A stretch of DNA of 64,000 bases from Microdochium bolleyi. Taxonomy: Eukaryota > Ascomycota > Sordariomycetes > Xylariales > Microdochiaceae. The number at the start of each line of letters is the position of its first letter. Position 1 is the first letter of the stretch. Positions 53,776 through 64,000 of the stretch are shown here, in pieces. The translations under genes and the position numbers were made by a program. A model generated the notes under the pieces. The model did not search any database, was not told the DNA's origin, and worked only from the letters and a program-made list of their open reading frames with translations. The DNA lies in the NCBI GenBank assembly GCA_001566295.1, contig KQ964260.1:1-64000 (forward strand), written 5' to 3'.

Positions 53776-54636
53776 ATGGCCAACAAGACAGACGCAGTGC
53801 TCGTCGACAAGAGCGACGACGGCATCACCGTCATCACTATCAACCGGCCTCACCGACGCAACGCCGTAGACCCCGCCACCAGCAAGAAGCTCTACGATGC
53901 CGTCCTCGCCTTCGAGAAGGATCCGACCCAGAAAGTCGCCATCCTGACCGGCTCGGGCGGGACCTTCTGCGCCGGCGCGGACCTGCACGAGGTCGCCTCC
54001 ATGCGGTCCAGCGGCACAGCGACAGCGCCATCCTCATCATCCGGACCACCAGAGATCCAACCACCCTCGGCGGGCCACCGCACCCTCGGACCCATGGGCC
54101 CGTCCCGCCTGACCCCGACGAAGCCCCTGATCGCCGCCATCGCGGGCCACGCCGTCGCCGGCGGCCTCGAGCTCAGCCTGCTCTGCGACCTGCGCGTCGT
54201 CGAGGAGGACGCCGTGCTGGGGGTCTTCTGCCGGCGCTGGGGCGTGCCCTTGATTGACGGTGGCACGGCCCGGCTGCCCGCCATTATCGGCCTCGGCCGC
54301 GCCCTGGACTTGATTCTCACGGGACGCCCCGTCGGGGCGTTGGAGGCGCTGGGACTAGGACTGGCGAACCGTGTCGTGGCCAAGGGGCAGGCGCTCCCTG
54401 AGGCCCGAAGGCTTGCCGAGCAGATTGCTGGGTTCCCGCAGGCGTGCATGCTGGCGGATAGGAAGTCGGCGTACTATGCTGCCTACGGGGCTGGGTCGTT
54501 CGAGGATGCGCTGGGGAAGGAGTGGGAGAATGGATATCGTGTAGTCGAGCTCGAGGGTGTCAAGGGCGCTGCTGAATTTAGTCGTGGCGCTGGGCGGCAT
54601 GGTGTCTTTCGAGAGGTGGGCAAGTCAAAGTTGTGA
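53776..54636 (+). CDS. Enoyl-CoA hydratase/isomerase (crotonase) family protein
   Basis: An intronless 286-residue protein of the crotonase fold, which acts on acyl-CoA thioesters; the exact substrate is unknown. N-terminal GITVITINRPHRRNAVDP, first oxyanion-hole segment GGTFCAGADLHEV (about residues 62-74), second segment AGHAVAGGLELSLLCDLRV, then GVPLIDGGTARLPAIIGLGRAL and VVAKGQALPEARRLAEQIA. A Ser/Pro/Thr-rich insert of about 30 residues after the first segment is longer than in typical members. No mitochondrial presequence or peroxisomal SKL end is evident, though the terminus SKL is present as the last three residues (GKSKL), a possible peroxisomal signal (PTS1). The Met follows a CGAGAA-type leader. 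Confidence 0.9.
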   Translation: MANKTDAVLVDKSDDGITVITINRPHRRNAVDPATSKKLYDAVLAFEKDPTQKVAILTGSGGTFCAGADLHEVASMRSSGTATAPSSSSGPPEIQPPSAGHRTLGPMGPSRLTPTKPLIAAIAGHAVAGGLELSLLCDLRVVEEDAVLGVFCRRWGVPLIDGGTARLPAIIGLGRALDLILTGRPVGALEALGLGLANRVVAKGQALPEARRLAEQIAGFPQACMLADRKSAYYAAYGAGSFEDALGKEWENGYRVVELEGVKGAAEFSRGAGRHGVFREVGKSKL

Positions 54637-55563
54637 GGCAGGATGACAATGGCGGCCGCGTTGAAGTTTCCCGGCATACAGCGAAACGCTGGGCAACAAC
54701 TGGTTGGTTGACATTTTCCACGGCGTCTCGCGTCTGCAGCCCCACGTAGACAGCATCTTGTTGGAAAGAGTCAAGCACCAGAATGGGATCAATGCTAAGT
54801 GTAGTCGCGGCTTACTTCCGTACGAACAGCACGCCCACTTGAGGACATCCGTTGATGTATGGGGACGTACACCCGAGTCAAAAGAAAATGGTGCCTTGAG
54901 GTAGCTATCCAGGAATACAGTCGATATCAGTGAGAAGATCACGCTGTGACGCAGACACACGAGGAGCTCAGAGCTTTAATGTTGCGTCTGGCACGTGGCC
55001 AATGCCGAGAGAATGATTCGCCCACTCAGAGTAGAGTTCACAGGGCCTCGAACCATGGCATGCCGAGAATGTTGACCCTGAATGAAGTTATCTCAGTGAG
55101 TCTAAGGCTCACAACCTTTGGATTCAGGTAGCAACGGCCAAGCGTGGTCGTGGGTCAAGAAACGGCGACCGTCTGGTAGGACAACCCGATACTGGCAAGG
55201 GTCGCATAGTTCACCCCAAAGTCCGTCGTCTGACAGAGTTCACGACATATATCGGTATGCAGAGTATGGCTGCAGGCACGAGCAATAAGGTTCGCAAACT
55301 TGGACCAAAGTTTCTGTGCTCAGGGGTCTCCTGGTCATTATTTCAACACCTATGGAACCAAGTCCCAAGATTCTGGAAAGTTTGTTCTGCCATCCAAACC
55401 TTGTGCGATCGGCCCACGTTCCATCCTTACGCATTGCACGTGTAAATCGACCAAATATCGAACAGGTTGGAAATTGTTTTCCGACCGCACAGGATCTTCC
55501 GTACTTAACGTTCCATGATCTTTGAGAGGGAAAGCCCAGGTACTACGAGCCGCTCCCAAAAGC
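54637..55563. other. Intergenic between convergent genes
   Basis: Short frames only. A tRNA-like T-loop motif near 55048 on the minus strand has no matching stems. Confidence 0.45.
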
Positions 55564-56675
55564 TTACAGCTCGGCCTGGCCAGGGAAAATGGTGCCGTTC
55601 TGCACGGCGCCAATGTGCGCGCGGGCGACGGCACCGTACGCGGGCATCCAGCGGTCGAAGAAGGGGATCATCTTGGGAGCGTCCGGGGAGCGCCAGTCGC
55701 GGAGCAGGTCGGCGGCGATGGAGAACCACGAGACGACGTTAACGCCGGCGCGGGCCATGCGGTCGTTGGACAGTGTGCGCACGAGCTCCGTGGTCGTTCC
55801 CGAGGCCTCGGCGTTGGCCCAGACGCTGTAGCCGGCCTCCTTGAGGGAGAGGGCGAGGAAGGTCGTGCCTGTGTTAAGGTGCAGCCGACAGAGCGGCAGG
55901 GGTCAGCGACTGATTACTGGGGGGCTTTTGCTGGATAACGTCATGGGAACCAAGACTAGAGTTCGGCCCCTTGCCGGGGATGAAGACTTTCTCGGCAATC
56001 ATTCCGGCCGGCAGCATAATGTCCTGATCGGGCAAATGACCGGTGAAAACATTGAACGGAAAGAAAAACAGCGAGTGGTTTTCGTGACAGGGGCATCATG
56101 CATCAGGGATAGGGGCCGTGCTGCGGGAATGCACAGGGATTATCAAGCACTTACAAACATCGGTCGCGATGCCAGCAATGATGATTTGCTTCCTGCCCGT
56201 CTTCTCGACAGCTGCGCGGAACTCGGGGCTGTCCCATGCGTTGATCTCGCCGTTGCGCTGGATGACCTTGACGTCGGGGAACGACTTCAGGATCTCGTTC
56301 GACATGGGACCGTTGGGGCCTGTAGTCCAGAAGATGTCAGTATCAGCACCGCACGACTCGTTCCACAATCAGAAGTCCGGCACCTACCACTCTGAGCGGA
56401 TGTCGTCAAGATGATGGGCAAGTCGAAAACCTTGGCCAAGTCGGCGTGGGCATGCACCGCATTGCGGTAAATGACAGGGTCGAAGTCACGAGCGAGAGAC
56501 AGCAAGCCAACCTGGATATCCACAATGGCGACGAGCTGGTCGAGAGGGAGTGTTAGTGAAAAGAATGGCGCAAGCTGCAAGAGTCTTGACGTACCGCGTT
56601 CTTCTTGTCGACCTGTTCCCAAGCAGTGGCAAGCGCAGCCAAGGGAAGCAGCAGGGTGGAGGTTGAGAATTTCAT
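55564..56675 (-). CDS. Secreted isochorismatase-like hydrolase
   Basis: Four exons: 56675-56595, 56535-56388, 56319-56155 and 55868-55564 (699 bases, 232 residues). A signal peptide (about 1-18, STSTLLLPLAALATA) makes it secretory, unusual for this mostly cytosolic family. The isochorismatase-like (YcaC-type) fold is shown by LVAIVDIQVGLL with Asp33, ILTTSAQSGPNGPM, VIQRNGEINAWDSPEF, and the nucleophile Cys132 in IATDVCTTFLALSLKEAG. The joint at TDVC falls exactly across intron 3, which is long (286 bases). The C-terminal helix carries DWRSPDAPKMIPFF. The substrate (an amide, isochorismate or related) is not predictable. The exon sum and motif joins support the model. Confidence 0.88.
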
Positions 56676-58204
56676 GGTGACGGCGGGGCTTGTGAAGAGA
56701 ACGACAGCTGCTCGATGACGGTACAGAGCAACAAGACAGACTTGCAAGCCGCGGGGTGAGATAAGACCTTTATGTTTTCCTCGGTCGACCCAGCATTCTC
56801 ATCAGGGTTCTCGTGTATGCCGAAGTCGAGGATTGACTTTCTGGCGAGATGGGGTAGGGTAGTATTTTAATTACCACCGCCTTGGCTTTCTTATGGCCCC
56901 TCCGCCTGCACGGCGCCACCGGCCGAGTTGGCAGGAAACGTCAGATCCCGGCCCTCTCCCCGCTAATGCATGCATCCTTGCATCATGAATTGGTCTATTC
57001 ATCACCAGAGCTGAGTTGTGCGGTGGCCTAGTCAGGCAGGAACACCGAGCTCCATGCAACGTCATGCCTTACCAAGCCCGAGGGATAGGCTACCGCGGGA
57101 ACTTTCCTGCAAGTGGAAGGGTGGTACGCACTAGATGGCCTTCCTGCCAAGAACTAGAACATGGTGAGTTCCTGCACGATGCAAGTGCGGAAGAGGCCCC
57201 CAGTCCTGCAGGAGCGGGCATGAGTCCGGTCGGCAGAAGCAGCCGTATTGGGGAGGACTGCATGGATGACCAAGAAAGATACCCTGAACCCGGATGGATC
57301 ATTGCGACAGTGAGTCTGTGCGCATCCTCGAGGCAACAATGGTACCAAGCTGTGGCACAGTTACAAAGTCATGCACGTAACGTGATTCCGTACCAACACA
57401 AAAGGAAGCTATCGAGGTGATTGAGGTCATCGGCCACCTCGCTATACAAACAAGATAGGGAGCTTCCGCCTGGTGCTTCCAGGTGAGCCTGCAGGAAGGG
57501 AGAGTGCCGCCTATGATACCTCTGCAAGGGATTGATCTTGACAGACGCCCTTACGTAGCTCATACGCACAACACCAGTACGCAGCAAACTTCTCTCGATC
57601 AGGAAAACGGACAAATAATATCCCTCACCAACGGCAACCAACCAATAGAGCTCGCCTCGACACCTACTGCCCATACGATAGTGTGTGACCGGTTATTGTA
57701 CCTTTATTCATACATTGTATCTCATGACTATGACTGCCCTTGTGCACGACTCACTAACCTGGCGATTGTGATCTGAAGGAGCAAACAATTTTGTGTCCTT
57801 GCTGTAATTATGAACACATGACTTACCTTCGCCCATTCTTGCAGTTGTATCGCACGTTGCGGGTGTTTGCTACAATTGTCGTCATACTTGTCTGTAAGCT
57901 TTCCCAACACCGATCGTAATGCCCACCGCGGAGATTATCATAATCGTTTTGGTGCTAGACGATGAGCTCTAGCGGCAAACTTAGTAGTTGAGTGTTTTCT
58001 GCATCTCGAAAGGGGCACCGCTATGTGAAGCAACTTTGGCATGAAGGACTTCGTAATTGAGGTAGTGTAGGATAACTGGGAGCTTTCGAACTAGCGCCTC
58101 TCTGAAGTTGAGAATGTATCGGGAGTCACTATCGAACCCAGTCAACCACCTGCTCATAAGGTAAGGCAGAAAACTCTCTGATTCTCAGGCAGTACTCCCT
58201 ATCT
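56676..58204. other. Intergenic, no gene seen
   Basis: Upstream region of the isochorismatase gene and 3' flank of the NLR gene. Frames up to 134 codons have no recognisable content. Confidence 0.45.
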
Positions 58205-61200
58205 CTACTCGCACATCATGCTCACTGTGAACCGTGCATAACGCTGGGCAGCACCAGCGCTACTATCATCTTCATCATCATCATCCGACACTTCCGTACT
58301 TCCTTGATCCGGAGAAGCCACGATGCTCATCGAGGCGACCATACGCTCGATACTCGCGTCTCCGTACCACGATGACATTGTCCTCGCCCAGTATAAAGCC
58401 GTTCTTCCAAAGTGGTCTTCTTCATCGACCATGGCTCCGTGTTCGAGAAGGAGGAACACCGCTTGCTTGTGATGCCACTCAATCGCATATGACAGTGGAG
58501 TTCTTCCTTGATCATCCTGCAGATCCACCTTCGCTCCGCGCTCGATGAGTAATCGCAAGAACCCGACATTGCCATGTTGTGCTGCCAAACTTAAAGGAGT
58601 TCGGCCGCAGTCGTCCCTTGGATCCAGATCCGCGATAAGGGTGATTAGTAGCCTTGTGACCATGTGATCACACGAGTCGAGGGTAGACATGAAGTGTAGT
58701 AGCTTGGGTCCCTGGCGGTGTTCGTCGACCACAGCACCATGCTTCAGCAGCATCTCGACCATCCCTAGTTGCTGAGAGCGAGCAGCGATCTCCAGAATAG
58801 ACGTTGCGGTGCCGCTGCTGTCCTGGCCGTTGAGCACAGCGCCGTGTTGAAGCAGGAGAAGGACCAACGGCCCATGGCCGGTCCTGACTGCATAGCTAAG
58901 CGGCGTCTCCCCATGAGAGGAATTGCCATCCACTTTGCTGCCACAAGAGAGGAGCGCTCGTGCCGTATGTTCGTCTCGGTTTTTGACCGCCCGGCTGAGT
59001 GGACTGTGGCCACCTCTGACTGCCTCGATATCGGCACCGTGCTGCACCAGGATAGTAATGGCAGAGCGCTGCCCATATTCCACTGCCCAGTGTAGTGCTG
59101 TCCACTCGCCGGTCTTATCTACGGCCTCTGTATCGGCACCGCGACGCAGGAGTTCTCGTATCACAAAGTCGTGGCCCTTCTCCGCTGCGAGGCTCAGCGA
59201 GGTTCGTCCTCTGGCATCCGCAGCATCGATTCTCGCGCCGTGCTTGATCAGTCTCGATACAACTCCTCCGTGGCCATTGGCTGCGGCCCAGATCAGTGGC
59301 GTTCGACCAGTATAGTCTGCCAATTCGACGGGGCCCTGACGTTCCAGAAGTAGCAGGACGCCTTCCTGTAAACCGCTGCCCGAGGCCCAACTCAACAGCG
59401 TGCGCCCATCCATATCATCTCTCGGTATGTCTATATCTAAAATTCCGGAACGAAGGATGGCACAAAATATGTGGTCGTTTCCATACTCCGCAATGTAAGA
59501 GAGGACAGAACGCTTCCACACGAACTTGTCTTCAGGAACGAATGGGCCTCCGCGGAGCATCTTAGCGGCATAGATATCGGCGTGCCTGCTAGGACTGTTT
59601 CCAGCTGACTCAATGGCGGCTAAGAAGCTCTTGGCAGCTTTCCAACTCCCTGTAGCCAGTGCCGCAATGAATGGTGTTTGAAAACGTTCGGGCTCCGATG
59701 TCAGACACTCTAGGATTCGTGGATCGACGCGAATGAGGCTGTCCAAGTCTCTTTCTGCCAGAAGGTATAGGACAGAAACATTCGGCTTGTAGCCCCTCAT
59801 CTTCAGGGAGTTGGAAAGCTCAACCCACTGCGATCGCCACGTGCTAAATTGATGCATGAAAGACCTCTGCTCGACCGCCGCATGTTGTGCCTCATTCGCA
59901 TGGTAGAGGACATGCTCGACAGCATATCTCGTAAAAAAAAACCGTTCCCTAAGTTTTGTAGGTGATTCCCAACCCAGAGGCATTGCGTGACAATGGTTAC
60001 TGAGGTAGTCGAAGCAGCACGACTTCAGCTTCTCATGACTGAGGCCAACCAGCTGCAGCCGGAGGCCAGGCCAGACCTCGTAGAGACCGTTTTCCTTGAG
60101 CAGGAAATCCCTAACAGACTCGTGGATGAATTGAACTCCCTCTCCCTCTCCTGTGTTGGCAATCTCTGCAAGACCTTTAGAACAAGACAGGATAAATGTT
60201 TTGATGTGCATCGGCGTCATCCGCTCGGGTTCCCAGTCGATGGAAATATCTCTTGGGTCTTGATTTCCAAGGTTGATTGCTAGGTACATCTCATTAGGCT
60301 TTAGCGGCCTTGCAGAGAAAAGTATCCATTGTATGCACGACAACAAATGGTCTGTGTTGTCGCCGTCCCGCTGCAAGAGATCTCGGAATAGCGCATGGAG
60401 ATCTCTCGGGATCTGATCAAGCTCTCGTTGTAGGGATGTGAATGAAAAGCCGTGATCAAAGTGCTTGTTCAGCATGGCAACGACCAGAACAACCCACATG
60501 AAGACGCCCATGGCCTTCTCTTGGATCTTTGTGTGGAGTGCCCGTGTTGCATTCGTTCTTTCAACATTGAGCTTGTCGGCGATATAGTTGGCAATGTCCC
60601 TTTCATGCCCTGTATGATGTTCGAGGACCAGCTCGACGCCGTTGCGAACTGTTATGTGTGGGTAGTGACGGCTCGCGAAGCACAGGTGGAAGGACAGATC
60701 ACTGCCACGTGCCAGATTTCCCAGTTCCTCGAAGAAATAGACCATAGCGCGTATCTCATCCTGGTCTCCTTCGTCGAGCGCATCTACCAAGCAGAACAAT
60801 GAATGTCCACCCAGTATTGGCACACACTGTTTGAGGATCTCTTGTAACGAAATGGTGGTCCACGGGGAGATGACGCTACCATCCGGTCCTGCTGGAAGGG
60901 TATCCAGTACATGGTGAAGCCGGGATATGCGCGTGAAGAGTTGGTGAAGTAGTGATTGGTACAGTCCTTGTACAGATTTCTCGATATGGCTTCCTCGAGC
61001 ATTGAAGAAGAACGATATTATTGTCTGATCTTCGGACTTGTTCTTCTGAACCTCGCCGAGGAGGAACTTCATAATGGTTGATTTGCCTGCGCCGGGTTTT
61101 CCTTTGATCCAAATGAGACCATGGTGGTCTTCGAGCTTATCTGGATCCAGCCAGTCCTGGTACTCCTGCGTGTTGAGAAGCCAGCTGCATGTCCTGGTAT

Positions 61201-62468
61201 GAGCGCTTTTGATATTCATATACCGAGCGTCGATCTGGTCAAAATGCAATGAGTTTATAATTGTCTGACTCCTCGTGAACCTTTTCTTGTCGTCCGCTGC
61301 CGCTTGAGCCGCATTGGCTGTCGAAGGCTCGCCGTCAGCGACTGCTCGACTTTTCGTACCTGTCCCTTTCCGTAATCGTGAGTATGGTGGCTATGCTTGA
61401 CATGAGTGACTTGCACAAACCTTGGTCTCCTATGGTTTTCGAAGGCTGCATTAGAGAAATAATTTCTTTCGCACAAGCTGCCGCGACCGCCGCAGAATAC
61501 GGCTGCCACTGCTTGTTTTTGTGCGAGTTGGCGTAATCGCAGACACCCCGGATCACGAGGAATGGAGTATCGAGTCCTTTCAAGGCAGCACCCTCCATCT
61601 CAAGACAGAGGGCATCATGCTGAAGGCCGATCCGATCTCGAGTCTGTCCATGCTTGATGACCTGGTTGCCAGAAGCAATCGTGCCGAAGTGCACTATTGG
61701 TGCAGTCTCTGCGCGCGACCCGCGCGTCACAAGCCGGGAGCGAGCACAAGTTTCGCAAGTAGTACTGGTGCCTGGATGCTCGTATGTGCTTTCGAATAGA
61801 TCGTCCTGTAGTCGGTCCCGGGATGCATACTGCGTCATCTTGGGGTAATCCAGCAGCATATGGTCGAGCATGCTTGGTATCTGGCTTCCTCGCATGTCGT
61901 ACTGAGCTCGCAATGCGGTTACGGCTGCCATGACTTTGGCAGACGGTGTGTAGACTGTAGCGGTTCCCGTGAATAGACCTTCCTGGATAGTCTTGCCGAA
62001 GTCGTGCTGAACGACATTCAGGCCGACGACCACATCACCAAGTCGGATATCGTTGGTCGCGGACGGAACGCCTCCGGCGATGCCAACCACCAACTGCAGT
62101 TCGATCGAGACAAATGTCCTGCGCATGTTGCTGGAAACGATGGCTGCATTATTCATTCCCATACCCCCTGCAGGCAGACAGGCTAGGGCAACGTTGAAGC
62201 GACCCATCTGTCCAAGAACGTAGTGATTGCTGTCGTTCGGGTGTAGCGGCAAGGTTTCGTGAACGAGGTCCAACAGCGCCTGCGCCGCCGCGAACTCGAC
62301 GTGGAGGGCGCAGATCCAGCCAATCTCGTAGTCTTGGACAGATAGTCTTTTGTTTGCCGAAGTTTCGGAGCCTGACGGCTTCGGTCGCTTTCGCGCCGGA
62401 CTCGGATGATCCGCGCCATTGTCCTGGGGACTGAGGCCGCGTCTCGTGCTGTTGCTGCTTGTGTTCAT
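58205..62468 (-). CDS. NLR-type protein: PNP_UDP - NACHT - ankyrin repeats
   Basis: Fungal NOD-like receptor, likely a self/non-self or stress sensor. Exons 62468-61421 and 61359-58205 (4203 bases, 1400 residues), joined by a 61-base intron (GTTTGT donor, ACTCAC branch, ACAG acceptor) in matching phase. The N-terminal nucleoside-phosphorylase-like (PNP_UDP) domain spans about residues 45-340 (YEIGWICALHVEFAAA, VVGIAGGVPS, LCLEMEGAALKG, VIRGVCDYAN). The NACHT NTPase has Walker A GKPGAGKS at about 436-443 and a Walker B region LFCLVDALDEGD at about 537-548. At least nine ankyrin units run from about residue 1000 (GRTPLIWAAANGHGGVV, GETPLSYAVRTGHGPLV, GRTPLSLAAQHGNVGFL and others). In fungi the PNP effector is thought to act on nucleotides once NACHT oligomerises. 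No partner gene adjacent. Confidence 0.93.
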
Positions 62469-63137
62469 GCTGAACCCGTGGCCGCATCAGGTCGATGGCG
62501 CGAACAATGACGTTGCGGCCTCGCGGCGCAGCGCCGGCCAGGACTCAGTCGCGGGAACCTAGGATGGATATCTTGCCACGATACTCACTGTGAAGCAACG
62601 CACATCAGCAGGCAAAGAGGGGCTGACCTGCATCCCTGTGATTATGCGGCAGAGCGACCCCGCCCTGTGTGCTCACATGCATGATGACCAAGAGCGACTT
62701 GTGACTGGAATTGTGCCAGGATACATGCTGGTCTCAGAACCCACCAGGTCAGTCGCTATACTAGGAAACGTGCACAAGATCGCCTCAGCTCCACGATCGT
62801 GGACAGTTCTGCGTAGTTATACTTCCCTCTATGCGCTTTTTTTGGCCTCCTTGACTTGACTACGGAATCGAGACTTCAGACAACTAGGTGGATCCCTTTC
62901 ACAGATTTTGCGTAGCTGAGACAGCACGCGGGCTAGAACATGTCAGCTCATCAGACATTGCATTCTAGAGTGCTCTACGACCTTGACGAGTCCAGGCGCA
63001 GTCCTGCGGCCGGAAGGATTTCGGAGATATCTTGTAGTGGACACAAATCAGTTTTTGACCAAGGTGTAACTGATCGGCGTTGGCGCCATTGCAAGCTAAC
63101 CTACTGCTATCTTCAATGGGTTTCGTTCTTCATTATC
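62469..63137. other. Intergenic, no gene seen
   Basis: Upstream region of the NLR gene and 3' flank of the glycosidase gene. Confidence 0.5.
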
Positions 63138-64000
63138 TCAAGTCAAAGGGACCATAATACGATCAACGTCCGGTCCATAGCTCCCGTCCGTGATCTTGAT
63201 TACAATCGTGTTTCCGCTCCCGGCGTTCAGATTCGCGTGCACCACACTACTTCCCGGTGTATTCCCGTCCTGTGTCGGTAGGAACGAAACGCGCTGACTC
63301 GCACCGTTGACAATGACGTCCGCGAACCGCTGCGCCGTGTTGCCGTTGAGGTGCTTGATGCGGATCGTCGTGCGGCCCGTGGCGTCGGCCCGGACGTTGT
63401 TGAACGTCACAGTACCACCAGAGGCGCCGCCAATGTAGCCGGCGGCTTTCCCGCCGCTGCAGCCGGTGCATGAGATCGTGACCGCGCCGTTGGAGAGGAC
63501 CGCGGCCTCGCCCTCGGGGCTCGTCTCAGACGGGCCAGCAGCCCACGTGCCGCCCGCGACGTTGGGTGTCCAGTTTACCTGGTCGGCCATGGTAACGCTG
63601 TTCCCGGAGATGGCCAGGGGCAGCCAGATGTACGTACTGCGCATAAGGTTGGTCGAATGCCAGCGGTCGCCCATGTAGATCGCTGTCGTGCTGCTCAGGG
63701 GCAGGATATAGGTTGTTTGGCTGTTGAAGGTCTTAGACCCGGAGGGAGCGAAGTTCTTCCACGAGGACCATGGGCCCGAGAGGGAGGTGGCATAGCTGTA
63801 TACCTGTTGATCCAAGAATATGTTAGCCAGACCAGCAGTTGACAGGTGGAGGGGATTGCTGCCTCTCACGTTATCGTTGGGGTCCCAGCCAGTGAGCAAG
63901 CTGCCAAACATGAAGTAGTATCCTCCCTGCTTCAAGATCGCAGGACTCTCAATCTTCTCGTTCCAGCGGTACACGCTGCTGGTGCCCGTCGTGTTGAGGT
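63138..64000 (-). CDS. GH43-type galactanase-like enzyme with CBM35 domain (5' part outside window)
   Basis: Partial: only the 3' part is in the window. The C-terminal propeller of a GH43 exo-beta-1,3-galactanase-type enzyme is visible (SSVYRWNEKIESPAIL, YYFMFGSLLTGWDPNDN, YSYATSLSGPWSSW, YMGDRWHSTNL, YIWLPLAISGN). A CBM35-like sugar-binding module follows (AVTISCTGCSGGKAAGYIGG, TTIRIKHLNGNTAQRFADVIVNG, SSVVHANLNAGSGNTIVIKIT) to TGA 63138-63140. A 66-base intron at 63804-63869 (GTGAGA donor, GCTAAC branch, CAACAG acceptor) is read through in frame if unspliced. Splicing joins DPNDN to VYSYATS, which fits the family. Two Cys in the CBM may form a disulfide. Probably secreted; the start and the catalytic base lie beyond 64000. 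Confidence 0.88.
   Translation of the reverse strand, partial: LNTTGTSSVYRWNEKIESPAILKQGGYYFMFGSLLTGWDPNDNVRGSNPLHLSTAGLANIFLDQQVYSYATSLSGPWSSWKNFAPSGSKTFNSQTTYILPLSSTTAIYMGDRWHSTNLMRSTYIWLPLAISGNSVTMADQVNWTPNVAGGTWAAGPSETSPEGEAAVLSNGAVTISCTGCSGGKAAGYIGGASGGTVTFNNVRADATGRTTIRIKHLNGNTAQRFADVIVNGASQRVSFLPTQDGNTPGSSVVHANLNAGSGNTIVIKITDGSYGPDVDRIMVPLT

Noticed and set aside
55030..55090. tRNA-like T-loop motif on the minus strand
   Set aside because: No matching acceptor, D or anticodon stems around it.

Overview
The window is nuclear DNA of a filamentous ascomycete (Pezizomycotina, most likely Sordariomycetes). The signs are genes cut by 50-140 base introns with GT-AG ends and CTNAC branch points, a cutinase, a dispersed single 5S rRNA gene, PTH11/rhodopsin-like receptors, a PNP-NACHT-ankyrin NLR protein, secreted GH43 enzymes, and decayed genes whose stop codons look like C-to-T changes in CpA (RIP-like). 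No species can be named.

Layout. 1-16.6 kb: tRNA-Gly, a secreted cutinase, tRNA-Asp, a short-chain dehydrogenase, a rhodopsin-domain membrane protein, an intron-bearing tRNA-Ser in an AT-rich stretch, a decayed metalloprotease, and a second rhodopsin-like membrane protein. 16.6-27 kb: a decayed membrane/PAN-like gene with RIP-like stops, a CCCH zinc-finger protein, a second tRNA-Gly identical to the first but inverted, a decayed Gfo/Idh/MocA oxidoreductase in AT-rich DNA, and two F-box-like genes. 27-36 kb: a small unknown gene, an EthD-domain protein, then four related small minus-strand genes of unknown function (three share a phase-0 intron) with a LysM/WSC surface protein between them. 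36-45 kb: three paralogs of a second unknown family, built around a Cys-x2-Cys knuckle, with a GH43 glycosidase and a MARVEL-like membrane protein between them. 45-57 kb: 5S rRNA, an ABM-fold monooxygenase-like protein, a large unknown protein, a small secreted Cys protein, a secreted Cys-rich helical protein with 11-residue Cys spacing, an enoyl-CoA hydratase/isomerase and a secreted isochorismatase-like hydrolase. 58-64 kb: the NLR gene and the 3' part of a GH43/CBM35 galactanase-like gene.

The genes do not form a recognisable biosynthetic cluster. Several are suited to the cell surface or the outside (cutinase, two GH43 enzymes, LysM/WSC protein, two secreted Cys proteins, two receptors), next to an immune-type NLR. 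The two lineage-type families between 29.5 and 45 kb, each with intact and broken members on one strand, are the most novel part. All multi-exon models were built by hand; where exon lengths sum to a whole number of codons and restore family motifs I treat them as well supported.
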